From assembly GCA_949067325.1 (NCBI GenBank), contig CARTDZ010000032.1, positions 1-10,404 on the forward strand: 10,404 nt of DNA, written 5' to 3'. The stretch comes from an uncultured Eubacteriales bacterium (lineage in GTDB: Bacteria; Bacillota; Clostridia; Christensenellales; UBA1242). The notes below the pieces were generated by a model. The model did not search any database. It was given only the letters and a program-made list of their open reading frames with translations, and was not told the origin of the DNA. Position 1 is the first letter of the stretch. Each line of letters begins with the position of its first letter. Shown here piece after piece: positions 5,583-10,404 of this stretch. The position numbers were made by a program, and so were the translations under genes.

Positions 5583-5691
5583 CATAATTCTTTTATTTTT
5601 TCGCTTTTATCTTATTATTCCTCTTTTTTCTTTGGTGACAATTTTTGGCCTTTGTTTTATACTTTTTGCAAGAGGTGGACATGATTATTGA
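5533..5691 (+). CDS. Possible 52-residue membrane peptide (doubtful)
   Basis: This frame is open from 5497 and its first ATG is at 5533. The product would have a Lys-rich N-terminus (KCSKKLKKSEKN) and one long hydrophobic segment (IILLFFRFYLIIPLF, LVTIFGLCFILFA), ending 11 nt inside spoIIGA. No ribosome binding site precedes the ATG, and the Lys and Phe/Leu codons simply reflect the A-tracts and T-rich stretch. It also covers the candidate spoIIGA promoter. Probably not a gene. Confidence 0.15.
   Translation: MKILEKCSKKLKKSEKNIILLFFRFYLIIPLFSLVTIFGLCFILFARGGHDY
5635..5663 (+). promoter_or_regulatory. Candidate sigma-A-type promoter of spoIIGA
   Basis: GTGACA (5635-5640; 5 of 6 to TTGACA), a 17-bp spacer and TATACT (5658-5663; 5 of 6) would start transcription near 5670, just before the AGAGGTGG ribosome binding site, giving a leader of about 11 nt. 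In Bacillus the spoIIG promoter depends on Spo0A and has an unusually long spacer; here spacing is normal. No convincing Spo0A box (TTTGTCGAA) was found, only a TTGTC core on the reverse strand overlapping the -35. Confidence 0.5.
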
Positions 5692-6490
5692 AATTGAGGT
5701 TTCGCTTTTCATCAATTTGGCAATCAACTTCTTCATTCTTTATTTGACGGCACTGTTTTTCAAAGAGAAGGCAAAGCTTATTTGGCTTTCTTCACTTTTA
5801 GGCAGTGTGATTGCAGTCATTTTGCCTCTCTTTGCATTGCCCTCCTATGCCCGATTATTGAGCCAAGTTTTTGTTTCTGTTCTCTTGGTTTCAATATCAT
5901 TCTCCTTTTCTTCTTTTAAGCGATTTTTGCAAATTTATTGGGTGTTTTTGGGGCTATCCTTTTTGTTTGGAGGAGGGTGTTATGCAATATTTTCTACCTT
6001 TGGACAACTGCCTCTACTTGTCGTTTTGGTCGTTTGTGTTGTTATATTTTTCATCACAAAAAGTGTGCTTAAAATGCGACTTAGGCTCAAGCATATCGAA
6101 GATTTTTCATTCAATGTCAAAATCTATGACAAAGGCAAGGTAGTGGAAGAAGAGGGCTTTCTTGACAGCGGAAATCTTCTTTACGACCCAGTCTCCAAAA
6201 AGCCCGTTGTTTTGATAAATTTCGACTTATTTAAAAAGCTATACGAGAATACAAATTATTTATCTGCGTTTCTTAAAAAGACAGATTTGAAAGAGTTGCC
6301 AAATGCGCACTACATTAAGCTCAACACAATAGCAAGTGGGACACAAATTCTGGTATTTTCAGTTGGCAAGGTTGACATTTCTGGCAATGGCGTCACAAGA
6401 GAATACAAAAACATGATGCTTGGCCTTACCTTTTCAGGGTTTGAGAGAAGTTTTGGCAAAAACATTTTGCTGCATGGTGAAATGATTTGA
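5681..6490 (+). CDS. spoIIGA: Sporulation sigma-E factor-processing peptidase SpoIIGA
   Basis: Membrane-embedded aspartic protease that removes the pro-sequence of sigma-E in the mother cell after a forespore signal. The 269-residue product has an N-terminal half made of about five hydrophobic segments (from INLAINFFILYLTAL to LLVVLVVCVVIFFIT). The cytosolic half carries the protease signature GFLDSGNLLYDP, with the catalytic Asp at residue 162, and a C-terminal LGLTFSGF segment. The ATG at 5681 was chosen because AGAGGTGG lies a few bases before it and IEIEVSLFINLAINFF matches the usual SpoIIGA N-terminus; an upstream in-frame TTG at 5645 has no binding site. It is followed 76 nt later by sigE, the standard order of the spoIIG operon. 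Confidence 0.93.
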   Translation: MIIEIEVSLFINLAINFFILYLTALFFKEKAKLIWLSSLLGSVIAVILPLFALPSYARLLSQVFVSVLLVSISFSFSSFKRFLQIYWVFLGLSFLFGGGCYAIFSTFGQLPLLVVLVVCVVIFFITKSVLKMRLRLKHIEDFSFNVKIYDKGKVVEEEGFLDSGNLLYDPVSKKPVVLINFDLFKKLYENTNYLSAFLKKTDLKELPNAHYIKLNTIASGTQILVFSVGKVDISGNGVTREYKNMMLGLTFSGFERSFGKNILLHGEMI

Positions 6491-6566
6491 GTTTGCTTGC
6501 TTGATTTTGGTTTTTAAGATAAATAAAAACAAATTAAGATAATTTGATTATTTTAAGGAGGAAGAT

Positions 6567-7301
6567 ATGAACAAACTATTATTTAAACTTAGGCTTTGGT
6601 TTTATAAAACTTTCAACAAATATGTCACGCTTGACGACCCTGAAAGCATTGTTTGTTATGTTTATGGTCATACTGATTTGCCAGCGCCGCTGTCTGCGGA
6701 AGAAGAAATCGCGCTTCTTAGTCTCAAAGCTGAAGGCAATCTTGTGGCAATGAACAGCCTTATCGAGCATAATTTAAGGCTTGTCGTTTATATCGCAAAG
6801 AAGTTTGAAAATTCTTCAATTGACTTTGAAGATTTGATTTCTATTGGCTCGGTTGGTCTTATAAAAGCTGTCAAAACTTTTGACGTAGACAAAAATATCA
6901 AACTTGCAACATATGCCTGTCGATGCATTGAAAATGAAATTTTGATGCAGCTAAGAAAGGTGTCAAAAACCACCAAAGACCTAAGTCTTGACAAGCCGCT
7001 CAGTGTTGACAAAGAGGGCAATCAACTGCTTCTGTCAGATGTTTTGCCAAGCGAAGAAGATTTGGCAGGAAAGGTTGTTGACGAAAATGGTGATCGTCAA
7101 ATGATACATCTCTTGATTGAAGGGCTAAATCAAAGAGAGCGTGAAATCATGATTTTGCGTTATGGCCTTTCTGGTCAAGAAGAGTTGACGCAAAAAGAAG
7201 TGGCTGACAAGCTTGGCATAAGTCAAAGTTATATCAGCCGCCTTGAAAAACGTATTTTAGATGACATGAAAGTCAAGATCTTAAAAGAGCAGCGTGGATA
7301 G
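6567..7301 (+). CDS. sigE: RNA polymerase sporulation sigma factor SigE (pro-sigma-E)
   Basis: Early mother-cell sigma factor, made as an inactive precursor. The 244-residue protein starts with a basic, partly hydrophobic pro-peptide (KLLFKLRLWFYKTFNK) of about 30-35 residues; the SpoIIGA cut should fall near YVYGHTDLPAPLS. Region 2 shows NLRLVVYIAKKFENSSIDFEDLISIGSVGLIKAV and LATYACRCIENEILM, nearly identical in pattern to Bacillus SigE. Region 4 has REREIMILRYGL and the helix-turn-helix EVADKLGISQSYISRLEKRI. The start is fixed by AAGGAGG at 6555-6561. It should share the spoIIGA transcript. No clear terminator follows; a repeat array begins about 20 bp after the stop. Confidence 0.97.
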   Translation: MNKLLFKLRLWFYKTFNKYVTLDDPESIVCYVYGHTDLPAPLSAEEEIALLSLKAEGNLVAMNSLIEHNLRLVVYIAKKFENSSIDFEDLISIGSVGLIKAVKTFDVDKNIKLATYACRCIENEILMQLRKVSKTTKDLSLDKPLSVDKEGNQLLLSDVLPSEEDLAGKVVDENGDRQMIHLLIEGLNQREREIMILRYGLSGQEELTQKEVADKLGISQSYISRLEKRILDDMKVKILKEQRG

Positions 7302-7320
7302 CGAGAAAATAGATAGACGC

Positions 7321-7414
7321 TAGGCTCTTAGGTGAAAATGTTAGGCTTTTAGCTAAAAATATTAGGCTTTTAGCTGAAAATATAGATAAAATATTAGGCT
7401 TTTAGCTGAAAATG
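7321..7414 (+). repeat. Four helically phased direct repeats between sigE and the next gene
   Basis: Four near-identical 20-bp units with core TAGGCTTTTAGCTGAAAAT start at 7321, 7342, 7363 and 7395. Copies differ from the consensus at 0-2 positions. The offsets are 21, 21 and 32 bp, that is about 2, 2 and 3 turns of B-DNA, so all copies face the same side of the helix. Each holds a near-palindrome TTTTAGCTGAAAA (perfect TTTTAGCTAAAA in copy 2). A partial unit (GAAAATAGATA) precedes copy 1 near 7305. Copy 4 ends 3 bp before a TATAAT and covers its -35 region. This looks like a multi-site operator or activator array for the gene at 7445, but it could also be a simple tandem duplication. Confidence 0.8.
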
Positions 7415-7417
7415 TTG

Positions 7418-7423
7418 TATAAT
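7418..7423 (+). promoter_or_regulatory. -10 element before the gene at 7445
   Basis: A perfect TATAAT lies 21 nt before the ATG. At 17-bp spacing the -35 position (7395-7400) is TAGGCT, the start of repeat copy 4, which is not a sigma-A -35. The promoter may therefore rely on a protein bound to the repeats. Confidence 0.5.
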
Positions 7424-7444
7424 AAAAATATAGTGAGGTGATTT

Positions 7445-7870
7445 ATGTCAACTTTTGAAATTGTTTTGACTTGTTTTCTAGGCTGGTTTGCACTTGTGCT
7501 TGCGGCTTTCTTTGCTTTTACCATAATAAAAACAAAAATCAAAAACAAATCATTTTTAGTCAAAAACCATCGTGAGATTTGGACTTATTATTCTGAACAT
7601 GAAGACAAACTTAAAGATCTTTTTGATCCTAAAGCCAAAGTGCGTGAACTTACAGGCATTGAGAGGCGTTTTGCAATAATGCTTACAACTCATGCTGAGC
7701 TTGCTTATAGCATGGTGAAGACAGATATGCTTTATATTGAAAGCAAAAAGCCATTTATGACAGACATAGCAAAAGTTTATAGCAAACCGCTCATGAAGAA
7801 GTATTGGGAAGAGACAAAACAGTTTCGCTCGCCATCTTTTGCTAAAAAGGTTGATAACTGTTTAAAATAA
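7445..7870 (+). CDS. Membrane-anchored protein of unknown function between sigE and sigG
   Basis: I do not recognise this 141-residue protein. Residues about 4-28 form one hydrophobic segment (TCFLGWFALVLAAFFAFTII) followed by a basic stretch (KTKIKNK), so the N-terminus should be outside and the rest cytosolic. The soluble part (about 40-141) is mainly helical and charged, with WTYYSEHEDKLKDLF, ELTGIERRFAIMLTTHAELAYSMV and a C-terminal SPSFAKKVDNCLK. No catalytic motif is seen. GAGGTG lies just before the ATG. It has its own TATAAT and a terminator, so it is probably monocistronic. In Bacillus and many clostridia nothing lies between sigE and sigG. The location invites a sporulation link, but nothing in the protein itself proves one. 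Confidence 0.75.
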   Translation: MSTFEIVLTCFLGWFALVLAAFFAFTIIKTKIKNKSFLVKNHREIWTYYSEHEDKLKDLFDPKAKVRELTGIERRFAIMLTTHAELAYSMVKTDMLYIESKKPFMTDIAKVYSKPLMKKYWEETKQFRSPSFAKKVDNCLK

Positions 7871-7891
7871 GAGCTTGAAAGCTCTTTTTTT
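7869..7891 (+). terminator. Intrinsic terminator after the gene at 7445
   Basis: AAGAGCT-TGAA-AGCTCTT followed by a run of T, starting at the stop codon. Confidence 0.88.
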
Positions 7892-7955
7892 ATGCAGGCA
7901 AGAAGAAACATCAAAAACACAAATCTTTTCTTCTATTTATCTAAGTACTTTCAGC

Positions 7956-7988
7956 TCGGCTTTTTGATTTAGTCGGGTGTTTTTTGAT
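7956..7988 (+). repeat. Imperfect short direct repeat upstream of sigG
   Basis: TCGG-CTTTTTGAT (7956-7968) recurs as TCGGGTGTTTTTTGAT (7973-7988). The rest of the gap between 7892 and 8081 holds the sigma-F-like element below and an 8-bp inverted repeat (AGAAGAAA 7901-7908 with TTTCTTCT 7927-7934) of unknown meaning. Confidence 0.4.
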
Positions 7989-8019
7989 GAAACAGCACTT
8001 GTTTTGGCGTAATTTGTCG

Positions 8020-8029
8020 GGCGAGAATA
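8020..8029 (+). promoter_or_regulatory. Sigma-F-like -10 element before sigG
   Basis: GGCGAGAATA fits the known sigma-F -10 pattern GGnrAnAmTw at every fixed position and lies 52 nt before the sigG ATG. The expected -35 (wGyATA about 15-16 bp upstream) is not present in good form. Sigma-F control of sigG in the forespore is established in Bacillus; its presence here is inferred. Confidence 0.4.
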
Positions 8030-8081
8030 TAAACAATCGCCTTTGAGAAAGATATCTCTTGAAACTGTATGGAGGTGTTTT

Positions 8082-8855
8082 ATGGCTTCAAGGGTTGTTA
8101 TTGCAGGGGTTGATACTTCAAAATTGCCAAAGTTAAGTGGTGCTGACATGGCAGAACTTATGAAAAAACTTAAACAAGGCGACGAGTATGCTCGTGAATG
8201 TTTTGTTGTTGCAAACCTTAGACTTGTTTTGTCGGTTGTTCATCGCTTTGGCGGGCGTGGTGACAGAGCTGATGATATGTTTCAGGTAGGCTGTGTTGGA
8301 CTTATGAAAGCAATCGACAACTTTGATGAAAGCCACGAAGTCAAGTTTTCAACCTATGCTGTGCCTATGATAATTGGTGAAATAAAAAGATTTTTGCGTG
8401 ACAACAATTCAGTTCGCGTTTCTCGCAGTCTTCGAGATATTGCGTACAAAGCTTTGCAGGCAAAGGACGAGCTTTCAAAAAAGAGCATTGAAGAGCCGAC
8501 CATTGATGAAATTGCAAAGGCAATTGACGTGCCTGCCAAAATGGTAACCTTAGCACTCGATGCAATCAGCGAAACAGTGTCGCTAAGCGAACCAATTTAC
8601 ACAGACGGCAGCGATACAATTCATCTTCTTGACCAAATAGCCGACACAAAAAACACAGATGAAGCACTTTACGAAAATCTTTCAATAAAAGACGCAATCA
8701 AAATGCTATCAGAGCGAGAAAAAGAAATCCTTATGATGAGATATTATGTTGGCAAAACGCAGGTTGAGGTGAGCAACGAAATAGGCATAAGTCAAGCGCA
8801 AGTTTCTCGTCTTGAGAAAAATGCACTTAAGTCAATAAAAGAATTTTTGATGTAG
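8082..8855 (+). CDS. sigG: RNA polymerase sporulation sigma factor SigG
   Basis: Late forespore sigma factor. The 257-residue protein begins near VVIAGVDTSKLPKLS, the signature N-terminus of SigG. Region 2 contains NLRLVLSVVHRF, DDMFQVGCVGLMKAIDNF and FSTYAVPMIIGEIKRFLRDNN. Region 3 begins VSRSLRDIAYKALQ, and region 4 has LSEREKEILMMRYYVGKTQVEVSNEIGISQAQVSRLEK. Bacillus SigG has nearly the same words. I start at the ATG at 8082 because GGAGGTG lies 5 nt before it; an upstream in-frame TTG at 8043 has no such site. Unlike SigE it has no pro-peptide. It is separated from sigE by an extra gene and 210 bp of spacer, so it is not simply read from the spoIIG promoter. Confidence 0.97.
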   Translation: MASRVVIAGVDTSKLPKLSGADMAELMKKLKQGDEYARECFVVANLRLVLSVVHRFGGRGDRADDMFQVGCVGLMKAIDNFDESHEVKFSTYAVPMIIGEIKRFLRDNNSVRVSRSLRDIAYKALQAKDELSKKSIEEPTIDEIAKAIDVPAKMVTLALDAISETVSLSEPIYTDGSDTIHLLDQIADTKNTDEALYENLSIKDAIKMLSEREKEILMMRYYVGKTQVEVSNEIGISQAQVSRLEKNALKSIKEFLM

Positions 8856-8879
8856 ACTACAAAAGTCTGCATTTTTTTT
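8851..8879 (+). terminator. Intrinsic terminator after sigG
   Basis: TGTAGACT and AGTCTGCA pair over 8 bp with one G-U wobble and an ACAAA loop, followed by T8. The stem includes the sigG stop codon. Confidence 0.88.
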
Positions 8880-8903
8880 ATGTTTAAAGCATAGATAAGT
8901 TTT

Positions 8904-9197
8904 ATGGAAAGTTCATTTTTAGAATTAAGGTGCAAAGAAGTTGTTAATGTGCTTGACGGGCGTAAGCTTGGTCACATCGTGGATATAGTTTTTGACCTCG
9001 GTTGTGCGAGGGTGCTTGGCATTGTTGTGCCTGGCGAAAAGCAGGGTTGGAACATCTTCAAAGGATCAAATCAGCTTTTTATTCCTTTTGGCTGCATTGT
9101 CAAAATCGGTGAAGACACCATTTTGGTGGAGCTTCGCGGTCAAAACATACCAACAAACCCATATATCCTGTCAAACGATGACGATAAGAAAAAGTAA
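8904..9197 (+). CDS. ylmC: PRC-barrel protein of the YlmC/YmxH family
   Basis: A 97-residue protein made of one PRC-barrel-like domain. The N-terminal LRCKEVVNVLDGRKLGHIVDIVFDL matches the YlmC/YmxH family, and CARVLGIVVPG with IPFGCIVKIGEDTILVEL completes the barrel. Members commonly follow sigG in spore formers; their molecular job is not well defined. The gene sits 48 bp after sigG behind a terminator and has no Shine-Dalgarno sequence before the ATG (AGATAAGTTTT). No strong promoter is clear: a TAGATA ends 6 nt before the ATG, in the same place as the -10 of rsmE and feoA, but matches consensus poorly. The C-terminus (NDDDKKK) is a short charged tail running into the terminator stem. Identity is good, the symbol somewhat less sure. 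Confidence 0.85.
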   Translation: MESSFLELRCKEVVNVLDGRKLGHIVDIVFDLGCARVLGIVVPGEKQGWNIFKGSNQLFIPFGCIVKIGEDTILVELRGQNIPTNPYILSNDDDKKK

Positions 9198-9224
9198 CAA
9201 CTATTTTAGCTGTTACTTTTTTTT
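9189..9224. terminator. Bidirectional terminator between ylmC and nrdR
   Basis: AAAAAGTAACA (9189-9199) and TGTTACTTTTT (9211-9221) form perfect arms with an 11-nt loop; eight T follow on the plus strand, and T5-C-TT on the minus strand. Confidence 0.9.
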
Positions 9225-9266
9225 AATCTTAAAGCCCTAAGAGATAGTCTGCAGAAGCGACGCCTG

Positions 9267-9710
9267 TTAAATTTCATCGAGAAGGCGTTTGAAAGAAGTC
9301 AGGTCAGTAAATTTGCGATAAACTGACGCAAAGCGAACGTAAGCCACGTCATCAACTTTTTTTAGTTGTTCCATGACCATTTCACCTATTTCAGAAGTTT
9401 TGACTTCTTGCAGCAGTCTATTTTGAATAATTTTTTCAACATTTGCTACGATTTCATCAATTTGGGTGGCACTTACTGGTCTTTTTTCGCAGGCTATGAT
9501 TATACCTTTCTTTATCTTGTTTGCGTCAAAAGCTTGTCTTGAGCCATCGTTCTTCACAACGAGAATTGGCGTAGTTTCGATAGTTTCATATGTTGTAAAA
9601 CGCTTGCCGCAATTTACACATTCGCGACGTCTTCTGATTGAATTGTTTTCATCAGAGTTTCTTGAATCAAGCACTTTATTTTCTTCACAGCCACAATAAA
9701 CACATTTCAT
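9267..9710 (-). CDS. nrdR: Transcriptional repressor NrdR
   Basis: ATP/dATP-sensing repressor of ribonucleotide reductase genes. The 147-residue protein has the N-terminal zinc ribbon (Cys3, Cys6, Cys31, Cys34, in CVYCGC and CVNCGKRFTTYE) with RRRRECVNC between, and then an ATP-cone domain from about residue 49 (VVKNDGSRQAFDANKIKKGI) to the C-terminal YVRFASVYRKF. Length and motif order are those of the family. AAGGAG lies 8 nt before the ATG at 9710. Its promoter is upstream and close. NrdR binds NrdR boxes before nrd genes; none of those genes is in the window. Confidence 0.97.
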   Translation of the reverse strand: MKCVYCGCEENKVLDSRNSDENNSIRRRRECVNCGKRFTTYETIETTPILVVKNDGSRQAFDANKIKKGIIIACEKRPVSATQIDEIVANVEKIIQNRLLQEVKTSEIGEMVMEQLKKVDDVAYVRFASVYRKFTDLTSFKRLLDEI

Positions 9711-9730
9711 AAATATTTCTCCTTGTCCTT

Positions 9731-9759
9731 ATTGTAGCATATAAAAAAAATAAAGGCAA
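9731..9759 (-). promoter_or_regulatory. Promoter of nrdR
   Basis: On the minus strand TTGCCT (9754-9759), a 17-bp spacer and TACAAT (9731-9736) with an extended TGC before it. Transcription should begin near 9724, at the first base of the AAGGAG ribosome binding site, giving a leader of about 14 nt. Confidence 0.7.
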
Positions 9760-9800
9760 ACAGTTTTTTCAAATTTGTCATTTATAAAAAATTTTAAAAA

Positions 9801-9806
9801 TACAAT
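9801..9806 (+). promoter_or_regulatory. -10 element of feoA, predicted leaderless
   Basis: TACAAT (5 of 6 to consensus) is followed by CTTAAC and the ATG at 9813, so the predicted transcription start is the start codon. No Shine-Dalgarno sequence is present. A TTGTCA at 9775-9780 is a possible -35, but the spacer of 20 bp is too long for a standard promoter. No clear Fur box was seen. Confidence 0.45.
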
Positions 9807-9812
9807 CTTAAC

Positions 9813-10040
9813 ATGAAAACGCTAAGACAAGCCGCTTTAGGCAAGGTTTATCAAATAGAGGATATCGACAAAAATGCTCCGCTAAAAATACGTCGCAGGC
9901 TTTTTGATTTGGGTTTTACATCTGGGCAACAAATCAAAGCGGTGCGAAAGTCGCTTCTTGGCAAGGCTTACTTAATTGAAATACGTTCCTATACCTTGTC
10001 GCTGCGTTCTACTGTGGCGGAAGCTATTATTTTGCGATAG
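9813..10040 (+). CDS. feoA: Ferrous iron transport protein A (FeoA)
   Basis: A 75-residue cytosolic SH3-like protein that supports the FeoB iron transporter. The family pattern is clear: LRQAALGKVYQIEDI, then IRRRLFDLGFTSGQQIKAVRKSLLGKAYLIEIRSYTLSLR and the final VAEAIIL, matching the usual L-x-x-LGF-x-PG layout with Ser-Gly-Gln for Pro-Gly. The ATG at 9813 has no ribosome binding site and may head a leaderless transcript. feoB starts 12 bp after the stop, so the two form an operon. In most bacteria feoAB is repressed by iron through Fur or a similar regulator; no such site is evident here. Confidence 0.92.
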   Translation: MKTLRQAALGKVYQIEDIDKNAPLKIRRRLFDLGFTSGQQIKAVRKSLLGKAYLIEIRSYTLSLRSTVAEAIILR

Positions 10041-10052
10041 GAAGGCGGAAAT

Positions 10053-10404
10053 ATGATAAATGTAAACCTTGTAGGAAATGCCAACACAGGCAAAACAACG
10101 CTGTTCAACTCGCTGACGGGCGCTAAAGAACACGTGGGCAACTGGCATGGTGTGACCGTTGAAGAAAAGGCAAGAAGGTATAGTTTTAAGGGGCAGGAAA
10201 TCAACATTGTTGACCTTCCTGGCATTTATTCGCTTACAAGTTTAAGCTACGAAGAGAAGGTCGCTGTTGATTATATTTTGAAAGACCCCACGCGGCCTGT
10301 GGTCAACATTTGCGATGCAAGCAATTTGCAGCGAAATCTTTATCTTACACTGGGTCTTATGGAGCTTGGCGTGCCAATTGTCTTGGCAGTAAATCAAATT
10401 GACA
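10053..10404 (+). CDS. feoB: Ferrous iron transport protein B (FeoB), 5' part only
   Basis: Only the first 117 residues are in the window, all within the N-terminal G domain of this membrane Fe(II) transporter. G1 is GNANTGKTTLFN near residues 8-19 (usually GNPNSGKTTLFN), followed by the FeoB switch I stretch VGNWHGVTVE. G3 is DLPGIYSL and G4 is NQID at the very end (often NMMD or NKxD). RNLYLTLGLMELGVP is a typical FeoB segment. Start at 10053, preceded by GAAGGCGGA. The reading frame is still open at 10404; the transmembrane part lies outside. Confidence 0.95.
   Translation, partial: MINVNLVGNANTGKTTLFNSLTGAKEHVGNWHGVTVEEKARRYSFKGQEINIVDLPGIYSLTSLSYEEKVAVDYILKDPTRPVVNICDASNLQRNLYLTLGLMELGVPIVLAVNQID

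Noticed and set aside
5600..5645. Spo0A box before spoIIGA
   Set aside because: The best match on either strand keeps only the TTGTC core of TTTGTCGAA, too little to call.
5645..5680. Upstream TTG start for spoIIGA
   Set aside because: It overlaps the candidate promoter and lacks a binding site; the ATG at 5681 follows AGAGGTGG and gives the family N-terminus.
7321..7414. CRISPR array
   Set aside because: The units are 20-21 bp in direct tandem with no unique spacers of constant length, and no cas genes are present.
8043..8081. Upstream TTG start for sigG
   Set aside because: The known SigG N-terminus begins at the ATG at 8082 right after GGAGGTG.
8892..8906. Leaderless promoter for ylmC
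   Set aside because: TAGATA is at the right distance from the ATG but matches only 3 of 6 consensus bases and has no -35; kept only as a remark in the gene entry.
9711..9812. Fur box or other iron operator before feoA
   Set aside because: Only generic AT-rich sequence; no GATAATnATTATC-like palindrome could be aligned convincingly.

Overview
The window looks like chromosomal DNA of a low-GC, endospore-forming Bacillota, most likely a clostridial lineage. The reasons are an AT-rich sequence, strong AGGAGG-type ribosome binding sites, and a recognisable spoIIGA-sigE ... sigG-ylmC sporulation block followed by nrdR. I cannot name the genus. No rRNA, tRNA, CRISPR array or transposase was recognised.

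Layout. (1) 1-3711: heat-shock chaperone genes. dnaK is followed by a 250-bp gap holding two strong nested or adjacent inverted repeats. Next is an isochorismatase-type cysteine hydrolase broken at a run of eight G, whose 3' end overlaps the first bases of dnaJ. A hairpin terminator follows dnaJ. (2) 3710-4643: a small orphan island. An XRE-family repressor is flanked by two small Cys/His-rich proteins of unknown function that look like distant relatives of one another, with operator-like palindromes on each side of the repressor gene. (3) 4681-5443: rsmE on the minus strand, with a near-consensus promoter placed so close to the start codon that its mRNA should be leaderless. (4) 5444-8879: sporulation block. 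About 85 bp of A-tracts repeating every ~10.3 bp precede spoIIGA (protease that activates pro-sigma-E) and sigE. Four 21-bp repeats spaced by whole helical turns follow, then a membrane-anchored protein of unknown function, then sigG with a possible sigma-F promoter. (5) 8904-9710: ylmC and, convergently, nrdR, sharing a bidirectional terminator. (6) 9813-10404: feoA and the start of feoB (cut by the window end).

How the genes work together. DnaK and DnaJ form the Hsp70 cycle. In Bacillota rsmE commonly sits downstream of dnaJ (often with prmA between); here prmA is absent and the small orphan island occupies that place. SpoIIGA processes the SigE precursor in the mother cell, and SigG is the later forespore sigma factor. 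NrdR represses ribonucleotide reductase genes. FeoAB imports ferrous iron.

Several promoters in the window put the -10 element only 6-21 nt before the start codon, so leaderless or very short mRNA leaders may be common in this genome. All functional statements rest on reading motifs by eye; no database search or computation was run.
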